Positions 10,193 to 20,711 of a stretch of 64,000 nucleotides of DNA are shown here, one piece after another; positions within the stretch are counted from its first letter, which is position 1, and every line of letters begins with the position of its first letter. This DNA is from Roseiarcus sp963759955 (GTDB lineage Bacteria > Pseudomonadota > Alphaproteobacteria > Rhizobiales > Beijerinckiaceae): positions 62,001 through 126,000 of the forward strand of contig CAVXCA010000042.1 of assembly GCA_963759955.1 (NCBI GenBank), read 5' to 3'. The position numbers and the translations under genes are program-made. Under the pieces are notes generated by a model. It was not told where the DNA came from. It saw only the letters and a list, made by a program, of their open reading frames with translations, and did not search any database.

Positions 10193-13108
10193 TTAAATCG
10201 CCCCATGACAATGTTTAAATTTCTTGCCGGACCCACAGGGACAGGGTTCATTGCGTCGAATACGGCCGCCAAACGTCGCTGGCGAATCAGCGGACGATGA
10301 AACGTACGGCTTGATCGTAGCTGGCATGCGCGTAGTTGCATTTCCCTGTGCACGCAGCTCGAGCAGGGTTCGATTTACCTCGCCGCCGAAACCGTCCTTA
10401 CTGAACAGCTTTGCTGCGTGACCTCTGCTGAAATTCCCCATGACCGGCCATCGGGAAGGATCGGCGATCAATTGTTCGAGCCGGTCGACTAGCCCATCGA
10501 CATCGCCAGCCGTGTAGGAAAGGCCGGTCTGTCCTTCGACCATATATTCCAGGATCCCGCCCGTCGTGGGATAGATCACCGGCTTACCGAGGAGCATTGC
10601 CTCCACGCCTGTTCGGCCGAACGCTTCACAGCGCGAACATACGATCACAATATCGGCGGCACGCATCGCAGGATAAGGATCCCGCAACATCCCGGCGAAC
10701 CGAACGCGTCTGGAAATCCCATGTCGAACAACGACCTCGTCGAGATGGCGCCGGTATTCTGGAAATTCATATCCGGCCAGAAGCAATTCAACGTTGCGCC
10801 CACGCCGCGCCAATTCGGCTACCGCCAGCAGAATGTCTTCCTGCCCCTTCTCCGGCTGAAGGCTCCCGAAAATACCGAGTTTGATCGCGCTTGCATCGCC
10901 AAAATATTGTCCCGACTGTTCGTCCCCTTCGCTTTGATGCTCGGGAACATGGGGGAGACAATAGAGCGTTCGCACGCGCCGGTCAGAGGCACCGGGAAAT
11001 AGCTCTTTTGCCACTGCTTTGCTGCACGTGTAGATAAGGTCCGAGCCCAACTCCATCTCCTGCAGGATTTTATTCAACGGCGAGAAAAAGGTGAGGCCAT
11101 GATCGCGTTCGCCAAACTCGGTCACATACCAAACGTGCGGCTTGCTCAGACTTGCGGCCACCATGGCGCCCCACGGGATGACCATTGTCTGCGACCAGAT
11201 GATGTCGGGATCGACGAGGCGAATATCCGGGACAGCACAGGTCATGATAGCCTTGCTGCTCTCGCTGATGTCGTGTGACTTTTGCGCTTCCGTGAGACGG
11301 ATGCTCCCTTTATTGCACCACCAGGAATACGGAGCGACGATTGGCGCTGCGCCGATCTTGGCGAGCGCGTCGGCCAATGGCCCCCAACTTGGCAGGACGA
11401 CCGAGCAGATCGCACCGTAGTCGACGACAAGATCATCAACGAGTTCCAGGAGGACCCGCTCAGCGCCCGCGAGAGCGGAAGAATGCGAAAAGAAACACAC
11501 GTTCAGCGCAAGCCGTTTTCGCACGCAATAAAGATTTGCGTAATCGCGTTTCGTCCACCTCAGGTTATCGTCTTCCGGTTTCGCCCGATAATATCTCTGC
11601 CTCTGCTCGTCCAGAATGAAGCTTAGAAAACCGAGCTGATCAAGATATTCCAATAACGCTTTCGGTTGAACATTCGCGGCCCGCAACGTCCCCGGGCAGA
11701 ATTCGATGAGGAGCTTGATATCGGGAAACCGTTCCAGCGTTTCGGCCATGCCGCGGAGAACGGCAAGCTCGTTGCCCTCGGTATCGATCTTAATCACCAG
11801 CGGACGCGGCGAGCGGGCCTTCAGCAGACCATCAACCGTCGTCGTTTCAACGTCGATTGACTGCAAGGAGGCGACGTTCGGATGGTTGAAGAAGCCGCAA
11901 CTATCCGAGGCTAATGCCACGTTAAAGCGGCGAATTCCGAGCGAATCCGAAATGGCGAGTTGATGAACCTCGATATTCGATTGGCTGAGTAAGTTCGCGT
12001 TGCGTTTAAGAACCTCGCAAGTTGCCGGGGTGGGCTCCACGGCGATAATATCAAGATTCGGATACCGCGATCCGGCGAGCAGAGAGTAGAAACCGTAACT
12101 TGCCCCGATGTCCACGAACAAACCGGCTCGTCGCAAGACGGAGGATACCAGGCGTGCTGAAAATTGCTCGTAAGAGTTGTTTTCGTAATGCTCGCGGTAA
12201 CGCGGCGTGACATACATGCGAAAGTTGTGGCCGCGCGGCTTCACCAGGTGAAGTGCGCTGAGATCATATTCGTGGGCGAAGACCTGTGGGATCGCCGATA
12301 CCGCTCGTTCCCGTATAGTGGCAGGCTGTTTGTCCCGATCGATCAGAAAAACTCGCATAGCGCTGCAGACCGGACCGTCGCTGCGCGTGACATATGCAAC
12401 ATCATAGGACAGCACAAAGGAACCTGGGACCGAGAATGGCGGCTGAGACAAATCGACCGGGCGATACCCACCGGCCGGCATGTCTTTGTTAACGTAAGCT
12501 CTCACCTGTTCGGTGGCGCCGTTGGCGATTAGGCAGTAGCGAAACCGCCGAAATTTTGGGATCATCTCCATGATGTCGGCGTTCGACCAATGCTGGAGCA
12601 CATCTTTCATGATGAGGAGGTCAGCCCCGGGGAGATCGATTGACCGCGCATCGCCTTCGATGAATCGCACCCCGTCCTTGGTAAAGCGTTTGGTGTTTTT
12701 CAACACGACCGACGAAACGTCGATACCCAGATAATCGATGCCGCTCCAATCGATCAGACGAGACGATTGCCAGTCGCCGCAGCCCGCATCCACGACGCTG
12801 CGGATGCCGTTCTTCACCATAAAATCCTTAAGGAAGGCCCGGTATGTTTCCGTCGCCTCAGGGGACGAGCCCGCGCCCGATCCTCCCTCCCATAAGTCTG
12901 CGGCATAGATAAAGTCGAAAATCTCCGCGTGGCGAATGTCCCGCCCATGTATCAAGTTGTAGAGCTGTCGATAGCTATCGAACACTGCCGGATCAGCGGC
13001 GCCGCCTTTGATCAATGATGCGACAATATCGAAAGCGCCCGCGTAGTTGGCGTTCGCTAATTGCGCCTTCGCCTCCCGCATGCGAGCCGCAATGTCCAAC
13101 GAAGTCAT
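10193..13108 (-). CDS. Methyltransferase / FkbM methyltransferase / glycosyltransferase / SEC-C fusion protein
   Basis: About 971 residues and at least four modules. (1) A class I SAM methyltransferase near 100-240 with VVDAGCGDWQSSRL and LLIMKDVLQHW. (2) An FkbM-family methyltransferase near 315-520 with LFVDIGASYGFYS and the FkbM hallmark VIKIDTEGNELAVLRG. (3) A GT4-type glycosyltransferase near 535-910 with an internal LGIFGSLQPEKGQEDIL and the donor-site SRCEAFGRTGVEAMLLGKPVI. (4) A terminal zinc-binding SEC-C motif, NEPCPCGSGKKFKHCHG. It probably decorates a surface glycan. I chose ATG 13108; an in-frame TTG at 13129 with GGGGG upstream is an alternative. It is AT-richer than its neighbours. 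Confidence 0.85.
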   Translation of the reverse strand: MTSLDIAARMREAKAQLANANYAGAFDIVASLIKGGAADPAVFDSYRQLYNLIHGRDIRHAEIFDFIYAADLWEGGSGAGSSPEATETYRAFLKDFMVKNGIRSVVDAGCGDWQSSRLIDWSGIDYLGIDVSSVVLKNTKRFTKDGVRFIEGDARSIDLPGADLLIMKDVLQHWSNADIMEMIPKFRRFRYCLIANGATEQVRAYVNKDMPAGGYRPVDLSQPPFSVPGSFVLSYDVAYVTRSDGPVCSAMRVFLIDRDKQPATIRERAVSAIPQVFAHEYDLSALHLVKPRGHNFRMYVTPRYREHYENNSYEQFSARLVSSVLRRAGLFVDIGASYGFYSLLAGSRYPNLDIIAVEPTPATCEVLKRNANLLSQSNIEVHQLAISDSLGIRRFNVALASDSCGFFNHPNVASLQSIDVETTTVDGLLKARSPRPLVIKIDTEGNELAVLRGMAETLERFPDIKLLIEFCPGTLRAANVQPKALLEYLDQLGFLSFILDEQRQRYYRAKPEDDNLRWTKRDYANLYCVRKRLALNVCFFSHSSALAGAERVLLELVDDLVVDYGAICSVVLPSWGPLADALAKIGAAPIVAPYSWWCNKGSIRLTEAQKSHDISESSKAIMTCAVPDIRLVDPDIIWSQTMVIPWGAMVAASLSKPHVWYVTEFGERDHGLTFFSPLNKILQEMELGSDLIYTCSKAVAKELFPGASDRRVRTLYCLPHVPEHQSEGDEQSGQYFGDASAIKLGIFGSLQPEKGQEDILLAVAELARRGRNVELLLAGYEFPEYRRHLDEVVVRHGISRRVRFAGMLRDPYPAMRAADIVIVCSRCEAFGRTGVEAMLLGKPVIYPTTGGILEYMVEGQTGLSYTAGDVDGLVDRLEQLIADPSRWPVMGNFSRGHAAKLFSKDGFGGEVNRTLLELRAQGNATTRMPATIKPYVSSSADSPATFGGRIRRNEPCPCGSGKKFKHCHGAI

Positions 13109-13593
13109 ACGCTGTGGTCCCAAATTCAATTACGCCCCCGGTATTGTCTTGCGCTCTACCGAAATTCGCGAAACGGGTGCTGCTGTCCAAGAGCTATGCG
13201 ACCTCGGCGTCTTAAGCAACGCGATTGTCGGAGGGCGGCGGCGGGACGCCGGCACTGACGTCCCGCCGCCGCCCAGGCCGATCGACTCCGCGGCAGCCGC
13301 CTTGTCGCGAAATCGAATAGCCAAACCGTTCATCCCTCCTCGCCGTCCGCCAGCACTCCGATGCACGGGCCCGCGCCAACATCTCGGCTTCGTGAATCCT
13401 CGCGTCGAAGCGGCCGGCGAGGTTCCGCCCCGCGCGGTGATCGCCCCAATGGCGGCCGCGGGCCCGGGCAAAGCTGCGGCTCACATCGTAAACCCGGGCG
13501 CCACGCGCGATCAACTTCGGAAGATCGCGCGCGCAGCCGTCGCCACGTTCGAGCTCCACGCGCGTAAAGCGTCGCAACGGCGGCGCCACGGTA
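13109..13593. other. Intergenic region, no convincing gene
   Basis: This 485-bp gap lies between the end of the Dps-like gene and the start of the large glycan enzyme. Open frames here are Arg/Ala-rich and resemble no protein I know. The one structured element is the GC-rich hairpin at 13233-13274, listed separately. Confidence 0.35.
13233..13274. terminator. 16-bp-stem GC-rich hairpin
   Basis: The arms 13233-13248 and 13259-13274 are perfectly complementary over 16 bases (GGGCGGCGGCGGGACG and its complement), with a 10-base loop. It sits between the Dps-like gene and the glycan enzyme, both read leftwards, so it could end transcription of the former. There is no T-run on either side, so a Rho-independent role is only a guess. 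Confidence 0.4.
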
Positions 13594-14154
13594 TCAGCGG
13601 GCGCCGAGAAACTCGTCGACGTAGGGCGATTTCTCGCCCGACTTGCGCAACGCATGGCCGCTCGGGCCTTCGCCGAGGAACTCCGAGGACCGCGCCTTGT
13701 GCGCGATCTCCTCTTGCAGGATGGCGAGCGCGAGATCGTAGGTGCGGTGATCCTTGCCGGCGGTCATGTTGCAGATCGCGGTGTAGCCGCGTACCGCGCA
13801 GCGCTCCGCCTCCACCAGAACCTTGAGCATCGCTTTGACGTCGGTCGAATCGCCCGACAACGACGCGGGCGAGCAAGGCGAGATGTCATGGACGCCAAGC
13901 ATGCTGGCGGACAATTTGCCGCCGCGTTCGTAAATGCGCGGCGCCAGCGCCTCGAAGTGGTTCCGGTCTTCGATCCGCGCACCCTCGGTGATTTCCTTCA
14001 GGCCTTCGCCGTCGAAGCCGATGAAATTCGTCAGAATTACCGTGTAGTAGTAATAAGTGGTCAGCTCGGCCGCGGCGTTTCGCGCCAGCATGTCGACGAG
14101 CTTGTCGACGTCCACGCCGACGTTCGTGACCATTTCTCTCGCGACTTTCGCCAT
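13594..14154 (-). CDS. Dps-like (DPSL) ferritin-family protein
   Basis: A 186-residue ferritin-like four-helix protein that most closely recalls the Dps-like (DPSL) proteins first described from Sulfolobus, which oxidise iron with hydrogen peroxide and protect against oxidative damage. Matching segments are AAELTTYYYYTVILTNF, GEGLKEITEGARIEDRNHFE, EAERCAVRGYTAICNMTAGKDHRTYDLA and ILQEEIAHKA. The ferroxidase ligands are expected among the Glu/His of AAELTTY, EDRNHFE and LQEEIAH. The Cys of ERCAVR with that of ICNMT are the paired cysteines typical of DPSL rather than true Dps. The start MAKVAREMV at 14154 gives the family length; the upstream codons are antisense to the next gene. It is divergent from the DUF2278 gene. 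Confidence 0.85.
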   Translation of the reverse strand: MAKVAREMVTNVGVDVDKLVDMLARNAAAELTTYYYYTVILTNFIGFDGEGLKEITEGARIEDRNHFEALAPRIYERGGKLSASMLGVHDISPCSPASLSGDSTDVKAMLKVLVEAERCAVRGYTAICNMTAGKDHRTYDLALAILQEEIAHKARSSEFLGEGPSGHALRKSGEKSPYVDEFLGAR

Positions 14155-14400
14155 GACGAGCCGCCTATCCGCAGCCGCATCTCGCGCGAGCCCGCAACCG
14201 GGCGCGGCGTCTCGCCGACACGCGATCGTTTTAGTGTCGGTTCGCGTCGGATCTCCTGTCAAGGACGTTGCGGCGCCAAGCGCAACGCCGCGCGCGACGC
14301 GCCTTCGGCGCGAGGCGCACGTTTGCGCCGTGAGTCGACGCCCGGTAAAAAAACTGTCGCGCGTTTCTGCTTCGACAACGCTGCGACAGCGGGGGGCTTC

Positions 14401-15462
14401 ATGGGTCACATCAATTACCAGTGCCTGCGCGGCAAGGTTCACGCGTTCGCGCCGGCCGCGCCGCCGACCAACCCGCATCTTTGGGTCGTTCTCGAAGCCG
14501 GCGGCGAGCGCTGGTTCGCCACGATCAACGTGCGCTCCGACAAGGACGCGCCGGGCGAGCCGATCGGCAAGTCCTATCTCTACTATTTGATCGACGCCGA
14601 TTTTTCCCACCCGATCGTCCCGTCGGTGCTGGCGCGCCCGCAAGGCCTCACGCCGGTCGAGCGCTCCTACGCGGGCGGCGCGATCGATTTTCAGCGCGCC
14701 AATCTCTTCAATCCCAACGCCATGCGCATCCTGCCGCCCGAGGGCGCGGGCGACGACGGCCTCGTGCATCGGCTGAGCGCGATGCTGCAACTCGCCAAGG
14801 CGCAGGACTGCGACGTGTTCTTCTACGGCAACGCCTTCGCCAAGGATAACCCGCATCAGACCGACACGGCGTTCGGCTATACGCCCGACACGCCGTTCGG
14901 CGTCGACAACATCCATATGGCGCAGGGCGATCCGCGCGCGCTCGACATCCGCCTGCACGAAAACGGCGTCTGGCACGACGGCGCCTGCTTCATCTGGGAC
15001 GCGCGCGCCCAGCGCATGAGCGCGATCTTCCTCGCGTTCCAGAGCCAGGCCTGGCACACCAACGACAGCGGCGATCTGATATTCGGCGCCACCGGCTGCG
15101 AAGCGCCGCTCTACGACTTCGCTTCGGGCGCCTTCGCGCCGCTGCCGATTCCCAAACGCGCCGCCGAAATCACCTCGGCGCATCGCGCGCCCGACGGCGC
15201 CGGCGCGATCGTCGTCGCCAACATGACCGCCGAGCCGCTCGATTTGACCAATTGGCGCCTGCTCGTCGACGCGCAACGGATCTATCCCCTGCCCGCGACG
15301 CAATTGCCGCCCGGCCAACCGCTCAGCGCGGCGTTGCCGGCGGGCGCCTTGAGCGACGGCGGCGGCCTCGTCACGCTGGTCAATTCCGGCAATCTTCGCG
15401 TCGACGGCGTCGCCTATCTCGGCGGCGACGCGAAGGCCGGCTGGAGCACCAGCTTCGCCTGA
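14401..15462 (+). CDS. DUF2278 (YukJ-like) family protein
   Basis: A 353-residue protein of the DUF2278 family, whose biochemical role is not established. The diagnostic N-terminus MGHINYQCLRGKVHAF is followed by HLWVVLEAGGERWFATINVRS, YYLIDADFSHPI, and HMAQGDPRALDIRLHENGVWHDGACFIW; the last contains conserved Asn, His and Asp residues. The C-terminal hundred residues look like a beta-sandwich (lamin-tail-like) domain (AIVVANMTAEPLDLTNWRLLVDA). The ATG at 14401 has GGGGG six bases upstream. No signal peptide is seen. It is transcribed away from the Dps-like gene, with about 245 bp between the two starts for divergent promoters. Confidence 0.85.
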   Translation: MGHINYQCLRGKVHAFAPAAPPTNPHLWVVLEAGGERWFATINVRSDKDAPGEPIGKSYLYYLIDADFSHPIVPSVLARPQGLTPVERSYAGGAIDFQRANLFNPNAMRILPPEGAGDDGLVHRLSAMLQLAKAQDCDVFFYGNAFAKDNPHQTDTAFGYTPDTPFGVDNIHMAQGDPRALDIRLHENGVWHDGACFIWDARAQRMSAIFLAFQSQAWHTNDSGDLIFGATGCEAPLYDFASGAFAPLPIPKRAAEITSAHRAPDGAGAIVVANMTAEPLDLTNWRLLVDAQRIYPLPATQLPPGQPLSAALPAGALSDGGGLVTLVNSGNLRVDGVAYLGGDAKAGWSTSFA

Positions 15463-15778
15463 CCAGCGCCTTGCTGCCGCGCCGCCGAAATTCGCCGATA
15501 GAGCCCCCTGCCGATTCTGCGCCGGCGGCGTCTCAACGCAGGCGCAACGGCGGCGCTCGTTATAAGCGTATCGAAGATGTTCAATTCGAGACTTTCGGCG
15601 GGGCCTTCGGCTGTTGCGCCGCGAAAAGTCCTATGTTAGGCAACCCGCGCCTTGGGGTTCGGGCGGCTTTGACCCCGCGCCGCGGCGTTTGACGGACCAA
15701 TTGTGGATTCACGCGGGATCGACGTCGCTTTCGAACGCGGCGGCGGTCGCGGCGCTGAGCCTGTGAAAGAGCAGTGAA
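15463..15778 (+). promoter_or_regulatory. Leader/promoter region of the ATP synthase operon
   Basis: A gap of 316 bp between the DUF2278 gene and atpH, with no gene. It presumably carries the atp operon promoter; the AT-richer stretch near 15558-15590 (CGTTATAAGCG, GATGTTCAATTC) is the best candidate, but I cannot assign boxes reliably. Confidence 0.35.
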
Positions 15779-16341
15779 TTGGCTGAACAGGACGATATCG
15801 TTTCGGGAGTGGCGGGGCGCTACGCGTCGGCGCTGTTCTCCCTGGCCAGGGACGCCCGTCAGACCGATGAGGTCGCCGCCGCGCTCGCTTCGTTCGACCG
15901 CTTGATCGCCGAAAGCCCGGATCTGCAGCGCCTGGTGCGCAGCCCGGTCTTCTCCGCCCAGGATCAGCTCAAGGCCTTGAGCGCGATTCTCGAGCGGGCC
16001 GGCGTTTCCGGCCTCGCCGCCAACTTCATTAAGCTCGTCGCCGTCAAGCGACGCCTGTTCGCCGTTCGCGACATGATCGCCGAATACGGCAAACTCAACG
16101 ACGCCTTTCGCGGCGTGACGCGCGCCGAGGTCACCAGCGCCGCGCCCCTCACGGACGCCAACGTCGCCGCGCTGAAAGACTCGCTGCGCGCCGTCTCCGG
16201 CGGCAAGCAAGTCGAGCTGACCGCCAAAGTCGACCCCTCGATCATCGGCGGACTCGTCGTCAAGCTCGGTTCGCGCATGGTCGACGGCTCGCTGAAAACC
16301 AAACTCAACGCCATTCGAACACGCATGAAAGAGGTCGGCTG

Positions 16342-16342
<1 letters not shown>
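15779..16342 (+). CDS. atpH: ATP synthase F1 subunit delta
   Basis: The delta subunit (OSCP equivalent) that links the F1 head to the peripheral stalk, 187 residues. The N-terminus VSGVAGRYASALFSLARDARQTDEV is the conserved helical domain. The C-terminus VDPSIIGGLVVKLGSRMVDGSLKTKLNAIRTRMKEV is the classic signature. The start is a TTG at 15779 (MAEQDDIVSGV) preceded by a purine-rich AAAGAGC; no better in-frame start exists. It overlaps atpA by one base (TGATG), indicating translational coupling. In alphaproteobacteria the F1 genes atpHAGDC form an operon separate from the Fo genes, as here. Confidence 0.98.
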
Positions 16343-17871
<1,529 letters not shown>

Positions 17872-17899
17872 AATTTCGTTTCCTTAGCCGAGCTTCGCG

Positions 17900-18769
17900 A
17901 TGCCGTCCTTAAAGGACCTGAGAAACCGGATCGCCTCCGTCAAGTCGACGCAGAAGATCACCAAGGCGATGCAGATGGTCGCCGTGTCGAAGCTGCGCCG
18001 CGCGCAGAGCGCGGTCGAGGCGGCGCGTCCCTACGCCGAAAAGATGGAACTGGTGCTCGCCAATCTCGCCGGCGGGATCGCCCAAGGCGCGCAGACGCCG
18101 CCGCTGCTCTCCGGCAGCGGCTCGGACCAGACGCACCTGCTCGTGGTCTGCACCGGCGAGCGTGGGCTTTGCGGCGCCTTCAACACGTCGATCGTGCGCC
18201 TGGCGCGCGAGCGCGCCAACGCGCTCGCGCTGGCTGGCAAGACGGTCAAGATTCTCTGCATCGGCAAAAAGGGTTACGACCAGCTCCGGCGCACCCACGA
18301 AAAGGCGATCATCGAACAGATCGACCTGCGCGGCGTGCGCACGATCGCCTTCGAAACCGCGCAGCCGATCGCCAGGAAGGTGATCGATCTGTTCGAGGCC
18401 GGCGAGTTCGACGTCTGCACGCTGTTCTTCGCGCGGTTCAAGTCGGTGATATCGCAGATTCCGACGGCGCAGCAGCTCATTCCGCCGGAACTCGGGGCGA
18501 AGGACGAAGAAACGCCGGTCTATCACTACGAGCCCGACGAAACCGAGATCCTTTCCCAATTGCTGCCGCGCGCGGTGACCGTGCGCATCTACCGCGCGCT
18601 GCTCGAGAACATGGCCTCGTTCTTCGGCGCGCAGATGAGCGCGATGGACAACGCCACCCGCAACGCCGGCGAGATGGTGAAGAAATACACGCTTCGCTAC
18701 AATCGCACCCGTCAGGCGATGATCACCAAGGAACTGATCGAAATCATTTCGGGCGCCGAGGCGCTCTGA
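17900..18769 (+). CDS. atpG: ATP synthase F1 subunit gamma
   Basis: The rotating central-stalk subunit, 289 residues. The N-terminus MPSLKDLRNRIASVKSTQKITKAMQMVAVSKLRRAQ and the C-terminal SAMDNATRNAGEMVKKYTLRYNRTRQAMITKELIEIISGAEAL form the coiled-coil shaft and are textbook gamma. The central GERGLCGAFN is also conserved. It is the third gene of the atp operon. Confidence 0.99.
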   Translation: MPSLKDLRNRIASVKSTQKITKAMQMVAVSKLRRAQSAVEAARPYAEKMELVLANLAGGIAQGAQTPPLLSGSGSDQTHLLVVCTGERGLCGAFNTSIVRLARERANALALAGKTVKILCIGKKGYDQLRRTHEKAIIEQIDLRGVRTIAFETAQPIARKVIDLFEAGEFDVCTLFFARFKSVISQIPTAQQLIPPELGAKDEETPVYHYEPDETEILSQLLPRAVTVRIYRALLENMASFFGAQMSAMDNATRNAGEMVKKYTLRYNRTRQAMITKELIEIISGAEAL

Positions 18770-18821
18770 GTCACCCCATCGCGCAAGCGACGTTTACGAA
18801 TCGAAACGAGGACGTCTAGAA

Positions 18822-20264
18822 ATGGCCAATGCCATGAACTCCACCGGCCGCGTCACCCAGGTGATCGGCGCCGTCGTCGACGTGAAGTTCGACGGCGAAT
18901 TGCCGCCCATTCTCAATGCGCTGGAAACCGACAACCGGGGCTCGCGTCTGGTTCTGGAAGTCGCCCAGCACCTGGGCGAAAGCTCCGTGCGCTGCGTCGC
19001 GATGGACATTTCCGAGGGCCTGGTGCGCGGCCAGCAGGTGAGGGACACCGGCGGGCCGATCTCCATGCCGGTCGGCGCGGGCACGCTCGGCCGCATCATG
19101 AACGTCATCGGCGAGCCGGTCGACGAAGCCGGCCCGGTGCCGATGGAGGCGCGCCGCGCGATCCATCAGCCCACGCCTTCCTATGTCGAGCAATCGACGG
19201 AAGCGCAGATTCTCGTCACCGGCATCAAGGTCGTCGATCTGCTCGCGCCGTATGCCAAGGGCGGCAAGATCGGTCTGTTCGGCGGCGCGGGCGTCGGCAA
19301 GACCGTGCTCATCCAGGAACTGATCAACAACGTCGCCAAGACGCACGGCGGCAATTCGGTGTTCGCCGGCGTCGGCGAGCGCACCCGCGAAGGCAACGAT
19401 CTCTATCACGAGTTCATCGAGTCGAAGGTCAACGCCGATCCGAAGAATCCCGATCCGAACGTGATTTCGAAATGCGCGCTGGTGTTCGGACAGATGAACG
19501 AGCCGCCGGGCGCGCGCATGCGGGTCGCGCTGTCCGGTCTCACCGTCGCCGAGCATTTCCGCGATCAGGGCCAGGACGTGCTGTTCTTCATCGACAACAT
19601 CTTCCGCTTCACTCAGGCGGGCTCGGAAGTTTCGGCGCTGCTCGGCCGCATCCCGTCGGCGGTCGGCTATCAGCCGACGCTCGCCACCGACATGGGCGCG
19701 CTGCAGGAGCGCATCACCACGACGACCAAGGGCTCGATCACATCGGTGCAGGCGATCTACGTGCCCGCCGACGACTTGACCGACCCGGCGCCCGCGACCT
19801 CGTTTGCCCACTTGGACGCGACCACCGTGCTTTCGCGCTCGATCGCGGAAAAGGGCATCTACCCCGCCGTCGATCCGCTCGACTCGACTTCGCGCATGCT
19901 CACGCCCGCGGTCGTCGGCGAGGAGCATTACGCCGTGGCGCGCCGCGTGCAGCAGGTGTTGCAGCGCTACAAGGCGCTGCAGGACATCATCGCCATTCTC
20001 GGCATGGACGAATTGTCCGAAGAGGACAAGCTCACCGTCGCGCGCGCGCGCAAGATCGAGCGCTTCCTGTCGCAGCCCTTCGACGTCGCGGCGGTGTTCA
20101 CCGGCTCGCCGGGCGTGCAAGTGAAGATCGAGGACACGGTCAAGGGCTTCAAGGGCATCGTCGAAGGTCAATACGACCACTTGCCGGAGGCCGCCTTCTA
20201 CATGGTCGGCACGATCGAGCAGGCTGTCGAAAAGGCCAAGAAGCTGGCGGCGGAAGCGGCGTAA
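18822..20264 (+). CDS. atpD: ATP synthase F1 subunit beta
   Basis: The catalytic beta subunit, 480 residues. It contains Walker A GGAGVGKTVL, the catalytic glutamate in GVGERTREGNDLYHE, Walker B VLFFIDNIFRFTQAGSEVSALLGRIPSAVGYQPTLATDMG with the DELSEED-type segment LGMDELSEEDKL. The short N-terminal extension (MANAMNSTGR) is ordinary. It is separated from atpG by 52 bp and from atpC by 24 bp. Confidence 0.99.
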   Translation: MANAMNSTGRVTQVIGAVVDVKFDGELPPILNALETDNRGSRLVLEVAQHLGESSVRCVAMDISEGLVRGQQVRDTGGPISMPVGAGTLGRIMNVIGEPVDEAGPVPMEARRAIHQPTPSYVEQSTEAQILVTGIKVVDLLAPYAKGGKIGLFGGAGVGKTVLIQELINNVAKTHGGNSVFAGVGERTREGNDLYHEFIESKVNADPKNPDPNVISKCALVFGQMNEPPGARMRVALSGLTVAEHFRDQGQDVLFFIDNIFRFTQAGSEVSALLGRIPSAVGYQPTLATDMGALQERITTTTKGSITSVQAIYVPADDLTDPAPATSFAHLDATTVLSRSIAEKGIYPAVDPLDSTSRMLTPAVVGEEHYAVARRVQQVLQRYKALQDIIAILGMDELSEEDKLTVARARKIERFLSQPFDVAAVFTGSPGVQVKIEDTVKGFKGIVEGQYDHLPEAAFYMVGTIEQAVEKAKKLAAEAA

Positions 20265-20288
20265 GCCGTCGCGCATTCGAGGGTGACC

Positions 20289-20687
20289 ATGGCCAGCTTT
20301 CGTTTCGAACTCGTTTCGCCGGACAAGCTCATGTTCAGCGGTCAGGCCGAGTCGGTCCTCGTGCCCGGAAGCGAGGGCGATTTCGTCGTCCTCAAGGACC
20401 ACGCGCCGGTGATGGCTTCGCTGCGTCCCGGCGTCGTCTCCTTCGAGGACGCGCAAGGCAAGCAGACGCGGATTTTCGTGCGCGGCGGTTTCGCCGACGT
20501 CAGCGCCGCCGGCCTGATCCTGCTCGCCGAGACCGCGATCCCCGAGGGGGAGCTCGACTCGGCGCATCTCGACGAAGAAATCCAGAACGCCGAAGAAGAC
20601 CTCGCCGATGCGCCCGACGAGCAGAAGCGCCTGTGGCAGGAAAAGCTCGATCGCCTGCGCGAGCTCAAGGACGCGATGAAGTTCTGA
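20289..20687 (+). CDS. atpC: ATP synthase F1 subunit epsilon
   Basis: The epsilon subunit of 132 residues, which sits at the bottom of the central stalk and can inhibit hydrolysis. The beta-sandwich domain is typical: FRFELVSPDKLMFSGQAESVLVPGSEGDFVVLKDHAPVM, with the later RIFVRGGFADVS. The C-terminal helices are short and acidic. I prefer ATG 20289 (MASFRFEL), after GAGGG, over the in-frame GTG six bases upstream. It is the last gene of the operon; the next gene converges on it. Confidence 0.97.
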   Translation: MASFRFELVSPDKLMFSGQAESVLVPGSEGDFVVLKDHAPVMASLRPGVVSFEDAQGKQTRIFVRGGFADVSAAGLILLAETAIPEGELDSAHLDEEIQNAEEDLADAPDEQKRLWQEKLDRLRELKDAMKF

Positions 20688-20711
20688 GCGCCCAGGCGGC
20701 GCTCCAGGGCG

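Noticed and set aside
13130..13655. Open frames upstream of the glycan gene
   Set aside because: Arg-rich, partly overlapping the Dps-like gene in antisense, and no start with a ribosome binding site or homology was seen.
18816..20567. 583-codon open frame antisense to atpD/atpC
   Set aside because: It is a shadow of the ATP synthase beta and epsilon genes and encodes His/Arg-rich nonsense.
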